Source: Nocardia neocaledoniensis
GTDB taxonomy: Bacteria; Actinomycetota; Actinomycetes; Mycobacteriales; Mycobacteriaceae
Assembly: GCF_029868625.1 (NCBI RefSeq)
Contig: NZ_JARWOJ010000100.1
Span: forward strand, 1 to 37,900
Reading direction: 5' to 3'
Length of the DNA: 37,900 nucleotides
This document shows positions 24,875 through 33,532 of this stretch, piece after piece. How positions within the stretch are numbered: position 1 is the stretch's first letter; each line of letters begins with the position of its first letter. The notes below the pieces were generated by a model. That model made no database searches. It saw nothing but the letters and a program-made list of their open reading frames with translations, and was not told the origin of the DNA. Both the position numbers and the translations under genes were made by a program.

Positions 24875-25294
24875 TCATCTGTAGATGGAACGTCGGACAG
24901 GTAGCCACAAAATCGTCAGAGCGATCGGCAGGGTGAACCCGAGGGGAATATCGCCGATCAAATGCATGCTATGGGAGCTGTCTACGGCTGCCATGAGGGC
25001 CATCACGCCCATATGCGCGAAGTTCGTGACGATGGTGAAGTCGATGAAGAAGCGATTCGTGATGGGATCATTCGATGCTGCCCACACGTATGCTCCCCAA
25101 CAAACGTAGATGACCGACAGCATGTAGAGGTACTCGTTGCCGCCATGGGCGGTCCAGGCCAGCAGACTTCCGAGGGTTCCGGAATCCTCGGCGAGGAGTG
25201 GATCTACATCGAGCAGAAGGCCGAGCGCGGCTGCTCCGAAGAACACGGCCATCGCCGCACCGAGGACCTTCATTCCGAGCTGTAATCGCCTCAT
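24875..25294 (-). CDS. Four-helix membrane protein (DUF6632-like)
   Basis: 139 residues with four hydrophobic helices: residues about 8-28 (LGAAMAVFFGAAALGLLLDV), 52-72 (YLYMLSVIYVCWGAYVWAAS), 80-105 (FFIDFTIVTNFAHMGVMALMAAV) and 110-132. A conserved-looking segment HGGNEYLYMLSVIYVCWG and NFAHMG contain His and Asn inside helices. The plan resembles DUF6632 proteins of unknown function. The ribosome site is weak. It lies between the OYE gene and the DDN-like gene, all minus strand, so all three may form a redox operon. Confidence 0.8.
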   Translation of the reverse strand: MRRLQLGMKVLGAAMAVFFGAAALGLLLDVDPLLAEDSGTLGSLLAWTAHGGNEYLYMLSVIYVCWGAYVWAASNDPITNRFFIDFTIVTNFAHMGVMALMAAVDSSHSMHLIGDIPLGFTLPIALTILWLPVRRSIYR

Positions 25295-25395
25295 CTGGCC
25301 TGCTGTGGGGCCGCGGCACTAGTCATCGAGTACATCCTCATTCAGGGGTCGGGACAACTTCATCGAGCGATTCGGCGGCGACTCGCCGGTCTCTG

Positions 25396-26649
25396 TCAGG
25401 AACGCTTGGGCGTAAACGCGCCCGGCCCGTTGCGCAGCGACATCGATGCGGCGGTGCGCCACCACGGCCGGTGCGGATCAGGGTCCTTTCCGGCGCCGAG
25501 TCGGTGCATCTGGTCGGTGTACCACTGCATGTCGAGCGCGTTGTCCAGTGGTGCGAGATCGGTCACAGCACCGAGGGCGCGGCGTAGCCCGAACTGGGTG
25601 CGTGCCACCTCGAGTCGGTCCGTCCGGCCGGTCAGGATCGCCTCGGCGGCATCGGGCACCAAGCATGCCGATCGGCCGAGCCCGACGATGTCGCAATCGC
25701 CGGAGCCGATCGCGCCGCGCATCGCCGAACCGCTGCGGAAGCCACCTGTCACCGCGATCGGTAGGTCACCGGCCAGGTCGCGGACGGTGTGGGCGTATTC
25801 CAGGAAGTACGCTTCGCGGTCCTGGGTGCGTTGCGAGGACTGTCCGAGCATCGCGGGAGCCTCATAGCTACCCCCACTGATCTCGAGCAGGTCGATCGAT
25901 TCGTCCGCCAACGCTCGGATGACATCGCGGGATTCGTCTTCGGTGAATCCGCCGCGCTGGAAGTCCGCGGAGTTCAACTTGACACCGACGGCGAAGCTGG
26001 GCGAGACAGACCCGCGGATGGCGCGAATGATCTCGAGGAGGAACCGGCGTCGCCGCCGCGGATCGCCGCCCCAGTGGTCATCACGCTGGTTGGCCAGTGG
26101 TGACAGGAACTGTGTCACCAGATAGCCATGAGCTCCGTGTACCTCGACCCCGTCGAATCCGGCGGCTTCCAGCACCGCTGCGGTCCGGGCGAAGCGGTCG
26201 ATGATCTCCCGGATCTCGCTGTCGTGCAGGGCTCGTGGGGTGACGGCGCCGGGGATTTTCGCCGCTACCGCGCTCGGCGCGACCGGCCTACGTCGACTGG
26301 CCAGAGCACTGGCCTGCCGACCCGGATGGTTGATCTGGACCCACAAGGGCGTGGCGACGTGAGCGAATGTCGCTGCCCACCGACGCAGCCCGGCCTGGTG
26401 CCGATCGTCTTCGACAACGACGTTGCCGGGCTCACCGATATGCCGTCGGTCGACCATCACGTTCCCGGTGATGACGAGACCGAACCCGCCGGCGCTCCAC
26501 CGGTCGTAGGCGCGTTCGAGGCGCCGGGAGGGCCCATGGTCATCACCGCACAGCGCTTCGCTCAACGCGGATCTCATCATTCGGTTCGGCAGCGTCTGGC
26601 CGCATCGAAGCTCTAGTTGATCCTGCAGCGTCATGGTGCTGTGCGGCAT
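25396..26649 (-). CDS. NADH:flavin oxidoreductase / Old Yellow Enzyme family
   Basis: 417 residues, an FMN TIM barrel. Visible OYE motifs are LPNRMMRSALSEAL (N terminus), VQINHPGRQAS, FDGVEVHGAHGYLVTQFLSPLANQRDDHWGG with the substrate-binding His pair, VGVKLNSADFQRGGF and TGGFRSGSAM with FMN-phosphate contacts. It reduces activated C=C bonds or 2,4-dienoyl substrates using NAD(P)H. It lacks the C-terminal FeS/FAD domains of DCR-type enzymes. ATG 26649 follows CGGAG by 6-8 nt; GTG 26676 is possible. It is divergent from a TetR gene with a clean palindrome between, so it is probably TetR-repressed. Confidence 0.9.
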   Translation of the reverse strand: MPHSTMTLQDQLELRCGQTLPNRMMRSALSEALCGDDHGPSRRLERAYDRWSAGGFGLVITGNVMVDRRHIGEPGNVVVEDDRHQAGLRRWAATFAHVATPLWVQINHPGRQASALASRRRPVAPSAVAAKIPGAVTPRALHDSEIREIIDRFARTAAVLEAAGFDGVEVHGAHGYLVTQFLSPLANQRDDHWGGDPRRRRRFLLEIIRAIRGSVSPSFAVGVKLNSADFQRGGFTEDESRDVIRALADESIDLLEISGGSYEAPAMLGQSSQRTQDREAYFLEYAHTVRDLAGDLPIAVTGGFRSGSAMRGAIGSGDCDIVGLGRSACLVPDAAEAILTGRTDRLEVARTQFGLRRALGAVTDLAPLDNALDMQWYTDQMHRLGAGKDPDPHRPWWRTAASMSLRNGPGAFTPKRS

Positions 26650-26722
26650 GCGGTTCTCCGATCCAGAAGGCGACACCTGTCACTTTTATGAGTAGCACGG
26701 AGATTGCTCAAAGGCAACAGAT

Positions 26723-26738
26723 GTTCCCTTTTGGGAAC
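26723..26738. promoter_or_regulatory. Candidate TetR operator, 16-bp inverted repeat
   Basis: GTTCCC-TTTT-GGGAAC is a perfect inverted repeat in the 135-bp gap between the divergent OYE and TetR genes, 62 bp before the TetR start. The surrounding sequence is AT-richer than usual, as expected for a promoter. Confidence 0.6.
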
Positions 26739-26784
26739 GTCGGTAGAGTGAGGATCTCGGCAGTCGGGGAGAGGATGGTGTGCG

Positions 26785-27363
26785 GTGAGGTTGGTGGATG
26801 TGGACTGTCCCATCGCGGCGCGTTTGCCGCGTCAACCGCGCCAGAAGCGCTCGAAGGCACGGGTCGAGCAGGTTCTCGACCAGGCGCACGCGATCATCGG
26901 TGACCGCGGGTTGGCGGGTCTGACGATGCAGCAGCTCGCCACAGATCTCGGTTGGCCTCGTCCGACGATCTACAAGCATTTCCCGTCGATCGAATCCGTG
27001 GTCCACGGCCTGGCCGAACGTCATGCCGACCGGCTCGACGAGCAGCTACGGGACCGGACTCCCGAAGATCTGCCGACGATCATTCGCATTGTGGCGCGCT
27101 CGTACGAGGATCCGATCGAAGCTGCCGTGCTCCTCGGCACCACCGGTGGCGCCGAGGACCCGCTGATGCGCCTCCTTGCCGAGCGCATCGCCGCCGCCGG
27201 TGCACCGACCGGGCAGGATCAGGGGTTTGCTCAGATGACCGCCGCAGCGCTGCGGGGATGCCTGATCTCCGCGGTGACCGCATCGGGCAGGGTCGACGAG
27301 CGTCATCTGGAGCAAATCGAAGCAATCGCGCAGCGTCTGACCGCGACTGGCCGACGCAGCTGA
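26785..27363 (+). CDS. TetR-family regulator (OYE cluster)
   Basis: 192 residues. The N-terminal helix-turn-helix is RVEQVLDQAHAIIGDRGLAGLTMQQLATDLGWPRPTIYKHFPSIESVVHGLAERHADRL (residues about 25-85). The C-terminal ligand domain is not diagnostic. It starts at GTG 26785 or a nearby upstream codon. It is divergent from the Old Yellow Enzyme gene and probably represses it through the 26723 palindrome. Confidence 0.88.
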   Translation: MRLVDVDCPIAARLPRQPRQKRSKARVEQVLDQAHAIIGDRGLAGLTMQQLATDLGWPRPTIYKHFPSIESVVHGLAERHADRLDEQLRDRTPEDLPTIIRIVARSYEDPIEAAVLLGTTGGAEDPLMRLLAERIAAAGAPTGQDQGFAQMTAAALRGCLISAVTASGRVDERHLEQIEAIAQRLTATGRRS

Positions 27364-27421
27364 TTCTCGATTCAGGCCGGTGGGGTACGAAGTATCGGTC
27401 GATGGCGCAGGCAACGTGGGT

Positions 27422-27476
27422 GGGCGCCCCGCCCGCCCGTATCCGGGGGCGGCTCGGCCCGGCGTGCGGGGCGCCC
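27422..27476. terminator. Large hairpin between convergent genes
   Basis: GGGCGCCCC (27422-27430) pairs perfectly with GGGGCGCCC (27468-27476). Inside, CCCG-TATC-CGGG forms a second small hairpin. The element lies between the TetR stop (27363) and the true oxidoreductase stop (27542), so it probably terminates both. The rest of 27364-27541 has no gene. Confidence 0.6.
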
Positions 27477-27541
27477 TTCGGCGACGGTTCGCAGGTGCCG
27501 TCGCCGGTCCTTGGGGGATGAAGGTCGGTAGCGGTCGTCGG

Positions 27542-28608
27542 TCAGAGGTCGACGGTGAGAGTCTCGGATGCGGCGCGGTCGACGCAGATCAGCATGGAGT
27601 CGGGGGGCGCGCCCGAAGGCCGAAGGCCCCGCCGGGTGGCCAGGCCCCCCCGGGCCCCCCCCCCCCCCCCAACCCCCCGCTCCGTCCCCCCCGCCCCGCC
27701 CCCCCCCCCCCCCGGCAGGTTCCACAGAACCCCTGCTGGCAGGAATATGCGACTTCGGGTAGCACGCTGCGCACAGCGGTGAGCGCCGACTCATCAGGAG
27801 CGACTGCGACCGTGCCTTCGGAGCGGTTCAGACGGAGCTGGAATGCCCGCCCGCCGAGAACCGGCGCTGGTGAGAAGCGCTCGAAATGAAAACCCGCATG
27901 GGGGCGCTGATCGAGGGTGGCGCGAACGTCGTGGAGCAGGGCCGAGGGCCCGCAGAAATACACCGAGGTCCGCGCGTCGACGTCGGCGAGAAGCTCCTCG
28001 GTATCGAGTCGCGTACCGGTGTGGATACGCACCCGCCGCGCGTCCAAGACGCTGATCTCGTCGAGCAAGGCCATGGTGTCTTCGGTACGGCCGAGGTAGG
28101 TCAGCTGCCAGTCCACGCCGGCGGCCGCGGCGGCGGCCACCATGGGCCAGATCGCGGTGATTCCGATACCGGCGGCGATGAAGGTGACGCGGGAGATATC
28201 AGCTCGGGCGAGATGTGGGTAGGCGAAAGGAAAGCCGTTCCGTGGTCCGCGTGCGATCAACGCGGTGCCGACCGGCAGCGAGTCGTGAATTTCGACGGAT
28301 CCGCCGCCGCCGTCAGCGATGCGGCGCACGGCGATACGGTAAGTGCTGCGGTCGGCGGGATCCCCGCACAGCGAGTACTGGCGTTGTTTGCCCGAGGGCA
28401 ACACGAGGTCCACGTGCGCGCCGGGGTGCCAGCGCGGCAGCGGTGAGCCGTCGGCCGATTCCAGGCGCAGTCCGACCACGCCGTCGGCGATCAGATCGGC
28501 GCTGGCCACGACCAATGTGAGGTCGCGATCGATGTGCTTCGCGGTGGGGATCTTGGTGCGGGCGACGAGGGCCGCGAAGGGATGGGTGGCCAAACGGTAG
28601 GCCGACAT
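27542..28608 (-). CDS. FAD/2Fe-2S ferredoxin-reductase-type oxidoreductase, broken by sequence damage
   Basis: A phthalate-dioxygenase-reductase-like flavoprotein. Domains run FAD (HPGAHVDLVLPSGKQRQYSLCGDP), NAD (FIAAGIGITAIWPMV, VYFCGPSALL) and C-terminal 2Fe-2S ferredoxin with CQQGFCGTC. After CGTC the reading turns into glycine nonsense because of the C runs at 27640-27716. Past them, in another frame, the expected end of the family returns: DSMLICVDRAASETLTVDL and a TGA at 27542-27544, including the fourth cluster cysteine. So the gene is really intact, and the uninterrupted reading to 27589 gives a false C terminus. ATG 28608 is preferred; GTG 28674 is possible. It probably passes electrons to an oxygenase partner not in the window. 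Confidence 0.82.
27601..27717. other. Internal C/G homopolymer patch with frameshift
   Basis: Contains C runs of up to 17 bases (27655-27671 and 27699-27715). It lies inside the 2Fe-2S domain of the oxidoreductase, which reads correctly on both sides but in different frames. The most economical explanation is a sequencing or gap-filling error, not mutation. Confidence 0.8.
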
Positions 28609-28695
28609 CAGCCTGTCCGGTCTACCGGGTCGGGTCAGCGACGCCGGCACTTGCCTGGAGCGAGATGAGGACACAGTGGACTCCGGTGGTGATTT

Positions 28696-29571
28696 TCAGT
28701 GGGCTGCGGCGCGTGCGGCGGGTGAGGACGCCAAGTAGGCGACGGCTTGGCTGGTCGAGCCGTATCGGGAGGGGTGATAGGAGGGACGGAGGTATTCGAC
28801 GAACATCGCCGCCAGGCTGGCGGGACTGGGCATGAGCCCTCGTCGCCATGCTGATCGCACGTCACGGAATCGAATCCGCCGATCGTGATCGGCCAGTTCG
28901 GGGTCGACCGACATCAGGTAGCGGATCCCGCGGATCCACAGGATCGCGAGCGTGGGGGCGGCCAGGAACCATGCACGGACTCGGCGCCAATAGCGGCCGT
29001 CGAGGTGGGTGTAGAGCTCGTAGGCGACGTGGCGGTGTTCGACTTCCTCGGCCAGGTGCCAGCGGAACAGATCCAGCACCCGCGGTTCGATGGTGTGGTC
29101 CCAGCCGCGGGCGTTGAGCCCCCAGTTACCCAGGTAGGACGTGAAGTGTTCCAGCGCTGCGACGATGGCCACGCGTTCGAGCAGCCATGCTTGTTTGCGT
29201 CGGCCGGTGAAGTTTCGGTCTCCGAAGAGCTGGCGGAAGAACCATCGAACCTGGTCGAGATAGGGTTCGACCCGAAGGCCTTGTTGCTGAAGATGATCGA
29301 GCAGCGACTGATGCGAGCTCGAGTGGGTGGCCTCCTGCCCGATGAACCCGATCACGTCCTCCCGTACCGCCTCGTCGACGATCAGCGGCAACGCTTTGCT
29401 GAACACGTCGACGAAGAAGACCTCTCCCTCGGGCAGCAACATGTTCATGCCGTTGCAGTAGTGGGTGGCGAAGGGATTGCCGTCGACGTAGTGCATCGGC
29501 AGACCGGTCCAGTCCCAGCTCACGTTGCGTGCGCTCAGAGCGACCTTGTCGGTGTCATTGATCAGGGTCAT
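28696..29571 (-). CDS. Metal-dependent hydrolase, PF10118 family
   Basis: 291 residues. The mostly helical protein contains the diiron-type ligands of this family in FIGQEATHSSSHQSLLDHL, ALEHFTSYLGNW and LFRWHLAEEVEHRHVAYELY. The N-terminal segment SWDWTGLPMHYVDGNPFATHYCNG and C-terminal SPASLAAMFVEYLRPSYHPSRYG are also typical. The reaction is not established; members sit near steroid or lipid genes in actinobacteria. The start overlaps the alpha/beta hydrolase stop by 4 nt. Cytosolic, possibly membrane-associated via the hydrophobic stretch ARAWFLAAPTLAILW. Confidence 0.85.
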   Translation of the reverse strand: MTLINDTDKVALSARNVSWDWTGLPMHYVDGNPFATHYCNGMNMLLPEGEVFFVDVFSKALPLIVDEAVREDVIGFIGQEATHSSSHQSLLDHLQQQGLRVEPYLDQVRWFFRQLFGDRNFTGRRKQAWLLERVAIVAALEHFTSYLGNWGLNARGWDHTIEPRVLDLFRWHLAEEVEHRHVAYELYTHLDGRYWRRVRAWFLAAPTLAILWIRGIRYLMSVDPELADHDRRIRFRDVRSAWRRGLMPSPASLAAMFVEYLRPSYHPSRYGSTSQAVAYLASSPAARAAAH

Positions 29572-30467
29572 GGCAGTGGTCCTTTGGTCTGAGGGGCGGC
29601 GGTCTGGTCATCGGCGAACGCGCGTATGTACCCGGCGATCTCGGCGGGGCGAAATGCCGGGGCCCAGTGACCGCCCTCGACGGATCGGATTCGGTGTGCC
29701 GCTGTCCAGCGGGCGATGTCTGTCTGGCTGGCAGCGGTGATGAAGATGTCACCGCGCGGCGCCAGCACCTGCACGGGCACCTCGGTGTGCCGTCGTTGCG
29801 GGCGCAGCAGCCGTGGCCCGAGGTTGGCGGAGTAGATCTTGAGGCCGCCCCGGTTCTCGCGGGCGCGATCACCCCGCCTGCCCGGCGGCGGAGTTCCGGT
29901 TTCGAAGCGCTCGGCCAGCTTGATCACGGCGTCGACGACGCCGAGGCGGCACATCAACGGCGCCAGCCACGGAATCTGGAAAAATCCCATATACAGCGGG
30001 GACTTCCACATTCCGAGTACCTCACGCCACCCCTGTGGCCCGGCCCCCAGTCGAGCGCCGATCCAGAAGGGAACATGGTCAAGGCACGGCCCCGAGATCG
30101 AGCTGAGCGAGGCGATCTTGTGCTGGACAGCCCCGGTGGCAACATGCCAGGCCTGCACCGACCCCCAGTCGTGGCCGACCAGGTGCACGCGCTCGCCCGG
30201 GGCCACCGCGTCGATGATCCGGTCGATGTCGTCGGCCAACTGGTCGAGCCTGTAGGCGCTGATGTGGGGCGGTACGTCCGAAGCGCCCGAGCCGCGCACA
30301 TCGAAACTCACGACGTGAAAGGTGGCCTCGAGCTCGTGTGCTATTCCGTCCCACACGCTGTGGTCATCGGGGAACCCGTGCACGCACAGCAGCGTCGGTG
30401 CCGCGGGGTCGCCGCGTTCATAGATCGCCAGACGAACTCCGTCCGAGGCCATCACGCTGCGCGTCAT
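29568..30467 (-). CDS. Alpha/beta hydrolase, epoxide-hydrolase-like
   Basis: 299 residues. It has the HGFPDD oxyanion turn (30-35), the nucleophile elbow GHDWGS with Asp100 (epoxide-hydrolase/dehalogenase style, not Ser), and a terminal EGGHWAPAFRP with the catalytic His. In mycobacteria a similar domain is fused to a short-chain dehydrogenase (EphD); the dehydrogenase half is absent here. It overlaps the enoyl-CoA hydratase stop and the PF10118 start by 4 nt each, so three genes are translationally coupled. The substrate is probably a lipid or xenobiotic epoxide. Confidence 0.87.
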   Translation of the reverse strand: MTRSVMASDGVRLAIYERGDPAAPTLLCVHGFPDDHSVWDGIAHELEATFHVVSFDVRGSGASDVPPHISAYRLDQLADDIDRIIDAVAPGERVHLVGHDWGSVQAWHVATGAVQHKIASLSSISGPCLDHVPFWIGARLGAGPQGWREVLGMWKSPLYMGFFQIPWLAPLMCRLGVVDAVIKLAERFETGTPPPGRRGDRARENRGGLKIYSANLGPRLLRPQRRHTEVPVQVLAPRGDIFITAASQTDIARWTAAHRIRSVEGGHWAPAFRPAEIAGYIRAFADDQTAAPQTKGPLP

Positions 30468-31162
30468 TCTCGAACACCCGGTTCGGTCAGCGACGCGGCC
30501 GCGTGCCGGTAGAGCCTGGCCTTGATCAGACCGAGTGTCGCCCCCGCCTTCGGAGCGAGCGTTCGCGCGCGGGCGAGCGACTCGTCGAACAACTCACTCT
30601 CCGGCACCGCGGCGTCGACCAATCCGGCCGCTGCGGCGTCTCGGCCGCCGTAGCGCCGCGCGGTGGTCATCGATTCGTGCGCGGCGGCCGGGGTCAGTTT
30701 CGCGGTGATCAGGTCGCACATCCCGTCGGTGAACGGGATCTGGATATCGACCTCCGGGAAGCACACGTAGCCGCGATCGCTGCGCATCACCCGATGGTCA
30801 TGGGCTAGCGCCAGCATCGCCGCCGCGCCGAACGCATGGCCCTGGATGGCCGCGACTGTCGGCAAGTCCAACGTCAGTACCCGTGCGAGCAGGGCCTGCA
30901 CCCGCGCGCTGAACGCCGGAATCTGGTCACCGTGGGACATCAGCCACTGCAGATCCAGGCCATTGGACCAGAACTTGCCGCTGGCCGTGGTAACCAGCGC
31001 GCGAGGCCCTTTGCGGGCGCTGACGACGTCGAGGTGAGCTTCGACGGCGTCGAGCCAACCCGGACCGATCACGTTCTCGCCGTTGCCCAGGTCGAGGACA
31101 TCGACGTCGTCGAGTCGAGAGAGGGTCGGCACCGACGCCACTGTCGATTGTGCGAAATTCAT
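30464..31162 (-). CDS. Enoyl-CoA hydratase/isomerase family protein
   Basis: 232 residues, crotonase fold. The oxyanion-hole regions are ASGKFWSNGLDLQWL and IQGHAFGAAAMLALAHDHRVM, and FPEVDIQIPFTDGM carries an acidic catalytic-type residue. The protein is shorter than usual at the C-terminal end (helical trimerisation part ends in LYRHAAASLTEPG). ATG 31162 is chosen; a longer frame to 31246 would overlap the divergent TetR start. First gene of the coupled operon with the alpha/beta hydrolase, PF10118 protein and oxidoreductase. A lipid or sterol degradation role is inferred from the cluster. Confidence 0.86.
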   Translation of the reverse strand: MNFAQSTVASVPTLSRLDDVDVLDLGNGENVIGPGWLDAVEAHLDVVSARKGPRALVTTASGKFWSNGLDLQWLMSHGDQIPAFSARVQALLARVLTLDLPTVAAIQGHAFGAAAMLALAHDHRVMRSDRGYVCFPEVDIQIPFTDGMCDLITAKLTPAAAHESMTTARRYGGRDAAAAGLVDAAVPESELFDESLARARTLAPKAGATLGLIKARLYRHAAASLTEPGVRE

Positions 31163-31223
31163 TTCTAGAAAATATCCTCTATATGAGGTCCTGTCCAGCT
31201 CCGCGGTCTGGGATACTCCCCAC

Positions 31224-31889
31224 GTGGCCAGAACGCTGTTTTCCATAGACGCGCTGCTCGATGCCGCTCGCGAGGTCGTGCTTCAGCGCGGACCGCGCGC
31301 GGCCACGATCACCGCGATCGCCGCTCGAGCCGGTGCCCCGGTCGGATCCATCTATCACCGCTTCGACTCCGTCGATGAAATGCTGGCCCAGGCGTGGCTG
31401 CGTGCGATCTACCGCACCCACGCGGTGTGGCCGAAGACCTTGCCCGCCGATCCGCCGGCGATCGAGATCATCGTCGAGTTGGCGTCGGCGCTGTTCGACC
31501 ACTGCGTCGAAGACCCTCACGACGCGCTTCTGCTGGACCGTCTGCCTCGTGAAGATGTACTGAATCTGCGCCTTTCGGCACAGATGGTCGGCCAGATCCG
31601 CGACGCCGAACAGGAAACCACGTACCTGATGTGTCAACTGGCCAAGGCGCTGCTGGGTCGAGCAAAGCGCGACGATGTCGACATGCTGGTGTTGGCTATC
31701 GTCGACATGCCGTTCAGCTTCGCCAAGCGGTATCTGCAACAAGGTGAACATCCCCCGAAGGCCCGACGCGAACACCTGTCCAACGCGGTTCGAGCCGTCA
31801 TCGGGTCCTCCGCCCTCCCGCGGGCATCGGACACACTGTCCGCGCAGCCGACTGAGCACGGATCGTCCAGGACGTCCGGCACACGGTGA
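31224..31889 (+). CDS. TetR-family regulator (lipid operon)
   Basis: 221 residues. The helix-turn-helix is LLDAAREVVLQRGPRAATITAIAARAGAPVGSIYHRFDSVDEMLAQAWLRAI (about 10-60), followed by a helical ligand domain. GTG 31224 is chosen. It is divergent from the enoyl-CoA hydratase operon. The 61-bp gap is AT-rich with an imperfect repeat (CCTC-N5-GAGG around 31176-31188), a weak operator candidate. It likely responds to an acyl-CoA or lipid ligand, by analogy only. Confidence 0.88.
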   Translation: MARTLFSIDALLDAAREVVLQRGPRAATITAIAARAGAPVGSIYHRFDSVDEMLAQAWLRAIYRTHAVWPKTLPADPPAIEIIVELASALFDHCVEDPHDALLLDRLPREDVLNLRLSAQMVGQIRDAEQETTYLMCQLAKALLGRAKRDDVDMLVLAIVDMPFSFAKRYLQQGEHPPKARREHLSNAVRAVIGSSALPRASDTLSAQPTEHGSSRTSGTR

Positions 31890-32293
31890 CGCAGCGGCGC
31901 ACTCGGTATCCGCTGCAGCTTTCGTCTCCGCCGCGACGATCGGCGCCCGCTCGGTTCGCGGGCAGGCGATGTTTACGGATAGGCGTTCGAGCGCCGCGGA
32001 GGGCTCGTGCTTGTTCGATCACACGGCCCGCGAGTGGCCTGGTCGTTGCCCGAGGCTGAGCCGAACTGCCTCGTCAGTGCGATCTGACACCGTGGGCAAC
32101 GCACAGCGAATCGGCCGAGCGAGACCGACGTCGAGGATGGCCCTGCGCGCCGCTTCAGGATCGACCTCGACTCGGCCTGAGACTCGCCACCGGGCGACCT
32201 ACCGGTTCACGCTCTCCGGCTACGCGCAACGCGGCACGTGGAACGGTTCGTGACACCGAACGCCAGCTGATCCACGACTCACCGTCCCCGCGA
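31890..32293. other. 404-bp convergent gap with possible coding remnant
   Basis: No complete gene is visible. On the minus strand, 32019-32198 is an open stretch of 60 codons without a start codon (reading ...GRVEVDPEAARRAILDVG...) with coding-like composition; it may be the relic of a lost gene. No family is recognised and no strong terminator is seen. Confidence 0.25.
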
Positions 32294-33427
32294 TCATCTC
32301 GACCAGGGTTCTCCACGCAGCGGCTGTTCGTCGCGCGCCCGGTGTTCGTTGTCGCGGAGGCGGGGCTCATAGTGTGCGAAGAAGACCTTGCCGATGAGTT
32401 CGCGGCGGCTGTGCACGCCGGTCTTGTCGAAGATGCTCTTGAGATGTTGCTGAACGGTGTGTGCGGAGAGCACCAGTTCGGCGGCGATCTGCGAGGTCGA
32501 CGCACCCTGCAGGACCAGACGGGTGACGTCCTTCTCGCGCTCGGTCAGCCCGTAGGCGGACATGAGCAGGGGGTAGAGGCGGCCCGGGTTGGCGGGCTCG
32601 ATGATGATGGCGGTGCGTGGATCCCCGGTCGAGTTCAGGCAGGCGCCGTGGAGCACGACCCAGGTGCCCGTTCGTGAGAGGACTCGGACCACGGTGACCT
32701 CGCCGCCGTGCGGGCGTTCGGCCACCCGCCGCGTCCGGCCCGCGAGGGCGAGTACCGACGACGGCAGTCGACCGGCATCCCAATCGCCGTCCGGCAGTTC
32801 CGAAAGCCACTGCGCGGCACCGGGTGTGCTGGACTCGACGTTCCCGTGGTGATCCAGGATGAGCAGCCCCGGGGAATCGGCGAAGTCGGGCTGACGCGCC
32901 TGCCCGAGTAGCAATGCCGCGCGGGCGCCCTCGGCGAGCAGGGGCGCTATCGAGCGCAGGAAGTCCTTCTCGGGATCGGTGAAGATCGGTGCCCGCGGTT
33001 CTCGATACAGCGCCAGTGCACCCCATACCTCACCGGAACGGGTGCGCAGGCGGGTGACGAGCTCCTGGTCGCCGCCCATGGTCATGTTCCGGTGCCAACG
33101 GGGACTGTTCGACGGGTCGCCACCGGTCAGCTCGTGGAGGGTGGACATGCCCGACTTCGAGCGCGCCACATCCGCGAGTTGGTTGACGTCCTCGGCGTAG
33201 TACTCGCTGACCAGCCACTCGCTGGGAAACTGGTCGAGGCCGTGATGGTAGTGGCTCGTCATCAGCAGGGAGGCCGGGTCGAGGGTGTAGAAGCACGGAG
33301 TCCAGAAGTGCGGGACCGCGCGGGCGAGGACCTCGGTCGACTCCTGCCACAGCGACACCAGATCACGCGGCTCGGCGCACAGCCGGCTGATCTTCTCGAC
33401 CGCCCGCTGGAAAGTGTCCGCGCTCAT
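32294..33427 (-). CDS. GAF-LuxR transcriptional regulator
   Basis: 377 residues. Residues about 15-170 look like a GAF-type sensor (PHFWTPCFYTLDPASLLMTSHYHHGLDQFPSEW...VWGALALYREP), followed by a PAS-like middle part (PGLLILDHHGNVESSTPGAAQWL). A C-terminal LuxR helix-turn-helix follows at about 295-355 (YGLTEREKDVTRLVLQGASTSQIAAELVLSAHTVQQHLKSIFDKTGV). It is divergent from a DDN-like/MBL gene pair with a near-perfect inverted repeat between, so it is probably their activator. The ligand is unknown. Confidence 0.88.
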   Translation of the reverse strand: MSADTFQRAVEKISRLCAEPRDLVSLWQESTEVLARAVPHFWTPCFYTLDPASLLMTSHYHHGLDQFPSEWLVSEYYAEDVNQLADVARSKSGMSTLHELTGGDPSNSPRWHRNMTMGGDQELVTRLRTRSGEVWGALALYREPRAPIFTDPEKDFLRSIAPLLAEGARAALLLGQARQPDFADSPGLLILDHHGNVESSTPGAAQWLSELPDGDWDAGRLPSSVLALAGRTRRVAERPHGGEVTVVRVLSRTGTWVVLHGACLNSTGDPRTAIIIEPANPGRLYPLLMSAYGLTEREKDVTRLVLQGASTSQIAAELVLSAHTVQQHLKSIFDKTGVHSRRELIGKVFFAHYEPRLRDNEHRARDEQPLRGEPWSR

Positions 33428-33461
33428 CAGTCAACGGTACGACCGGCGGCCGCGCCGCGGA

Positions 33462-33479
33462 ATGCCAGCTTTCTGGTAT
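33462..33479. promoter_or_regulatory. Candidate LuxR-type operator
   Basis: ATGCCAG-CTTT-CTGGTAT is an inverted repeat matching at 6 of 7 positions per arm, in the 105-bp gap between the divergent LuxR and DDN-like genes. It lies 54 bp before the DDN-like start, a plausible activator position. Confidence 0.5.
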
Positions 33480-33532
33480 TTCGTGGCAGTTCGCTCCTCC
33501 CTAACGTCGTCGGTGACACAAAGGAGTCGGCG

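Noticed and set aside
27589..27740. Glycine-rich C-terminal extension of the oxidoreductase
   Set aside because: Produced by C runs; the authentic end is visible beyond them in another frame.
31163..31246. N-terminal extension of the enoyl-CoA hydratase to 31246
   Set aside because: It would overlap the divergent TetR start and contains no crotonase sequence.
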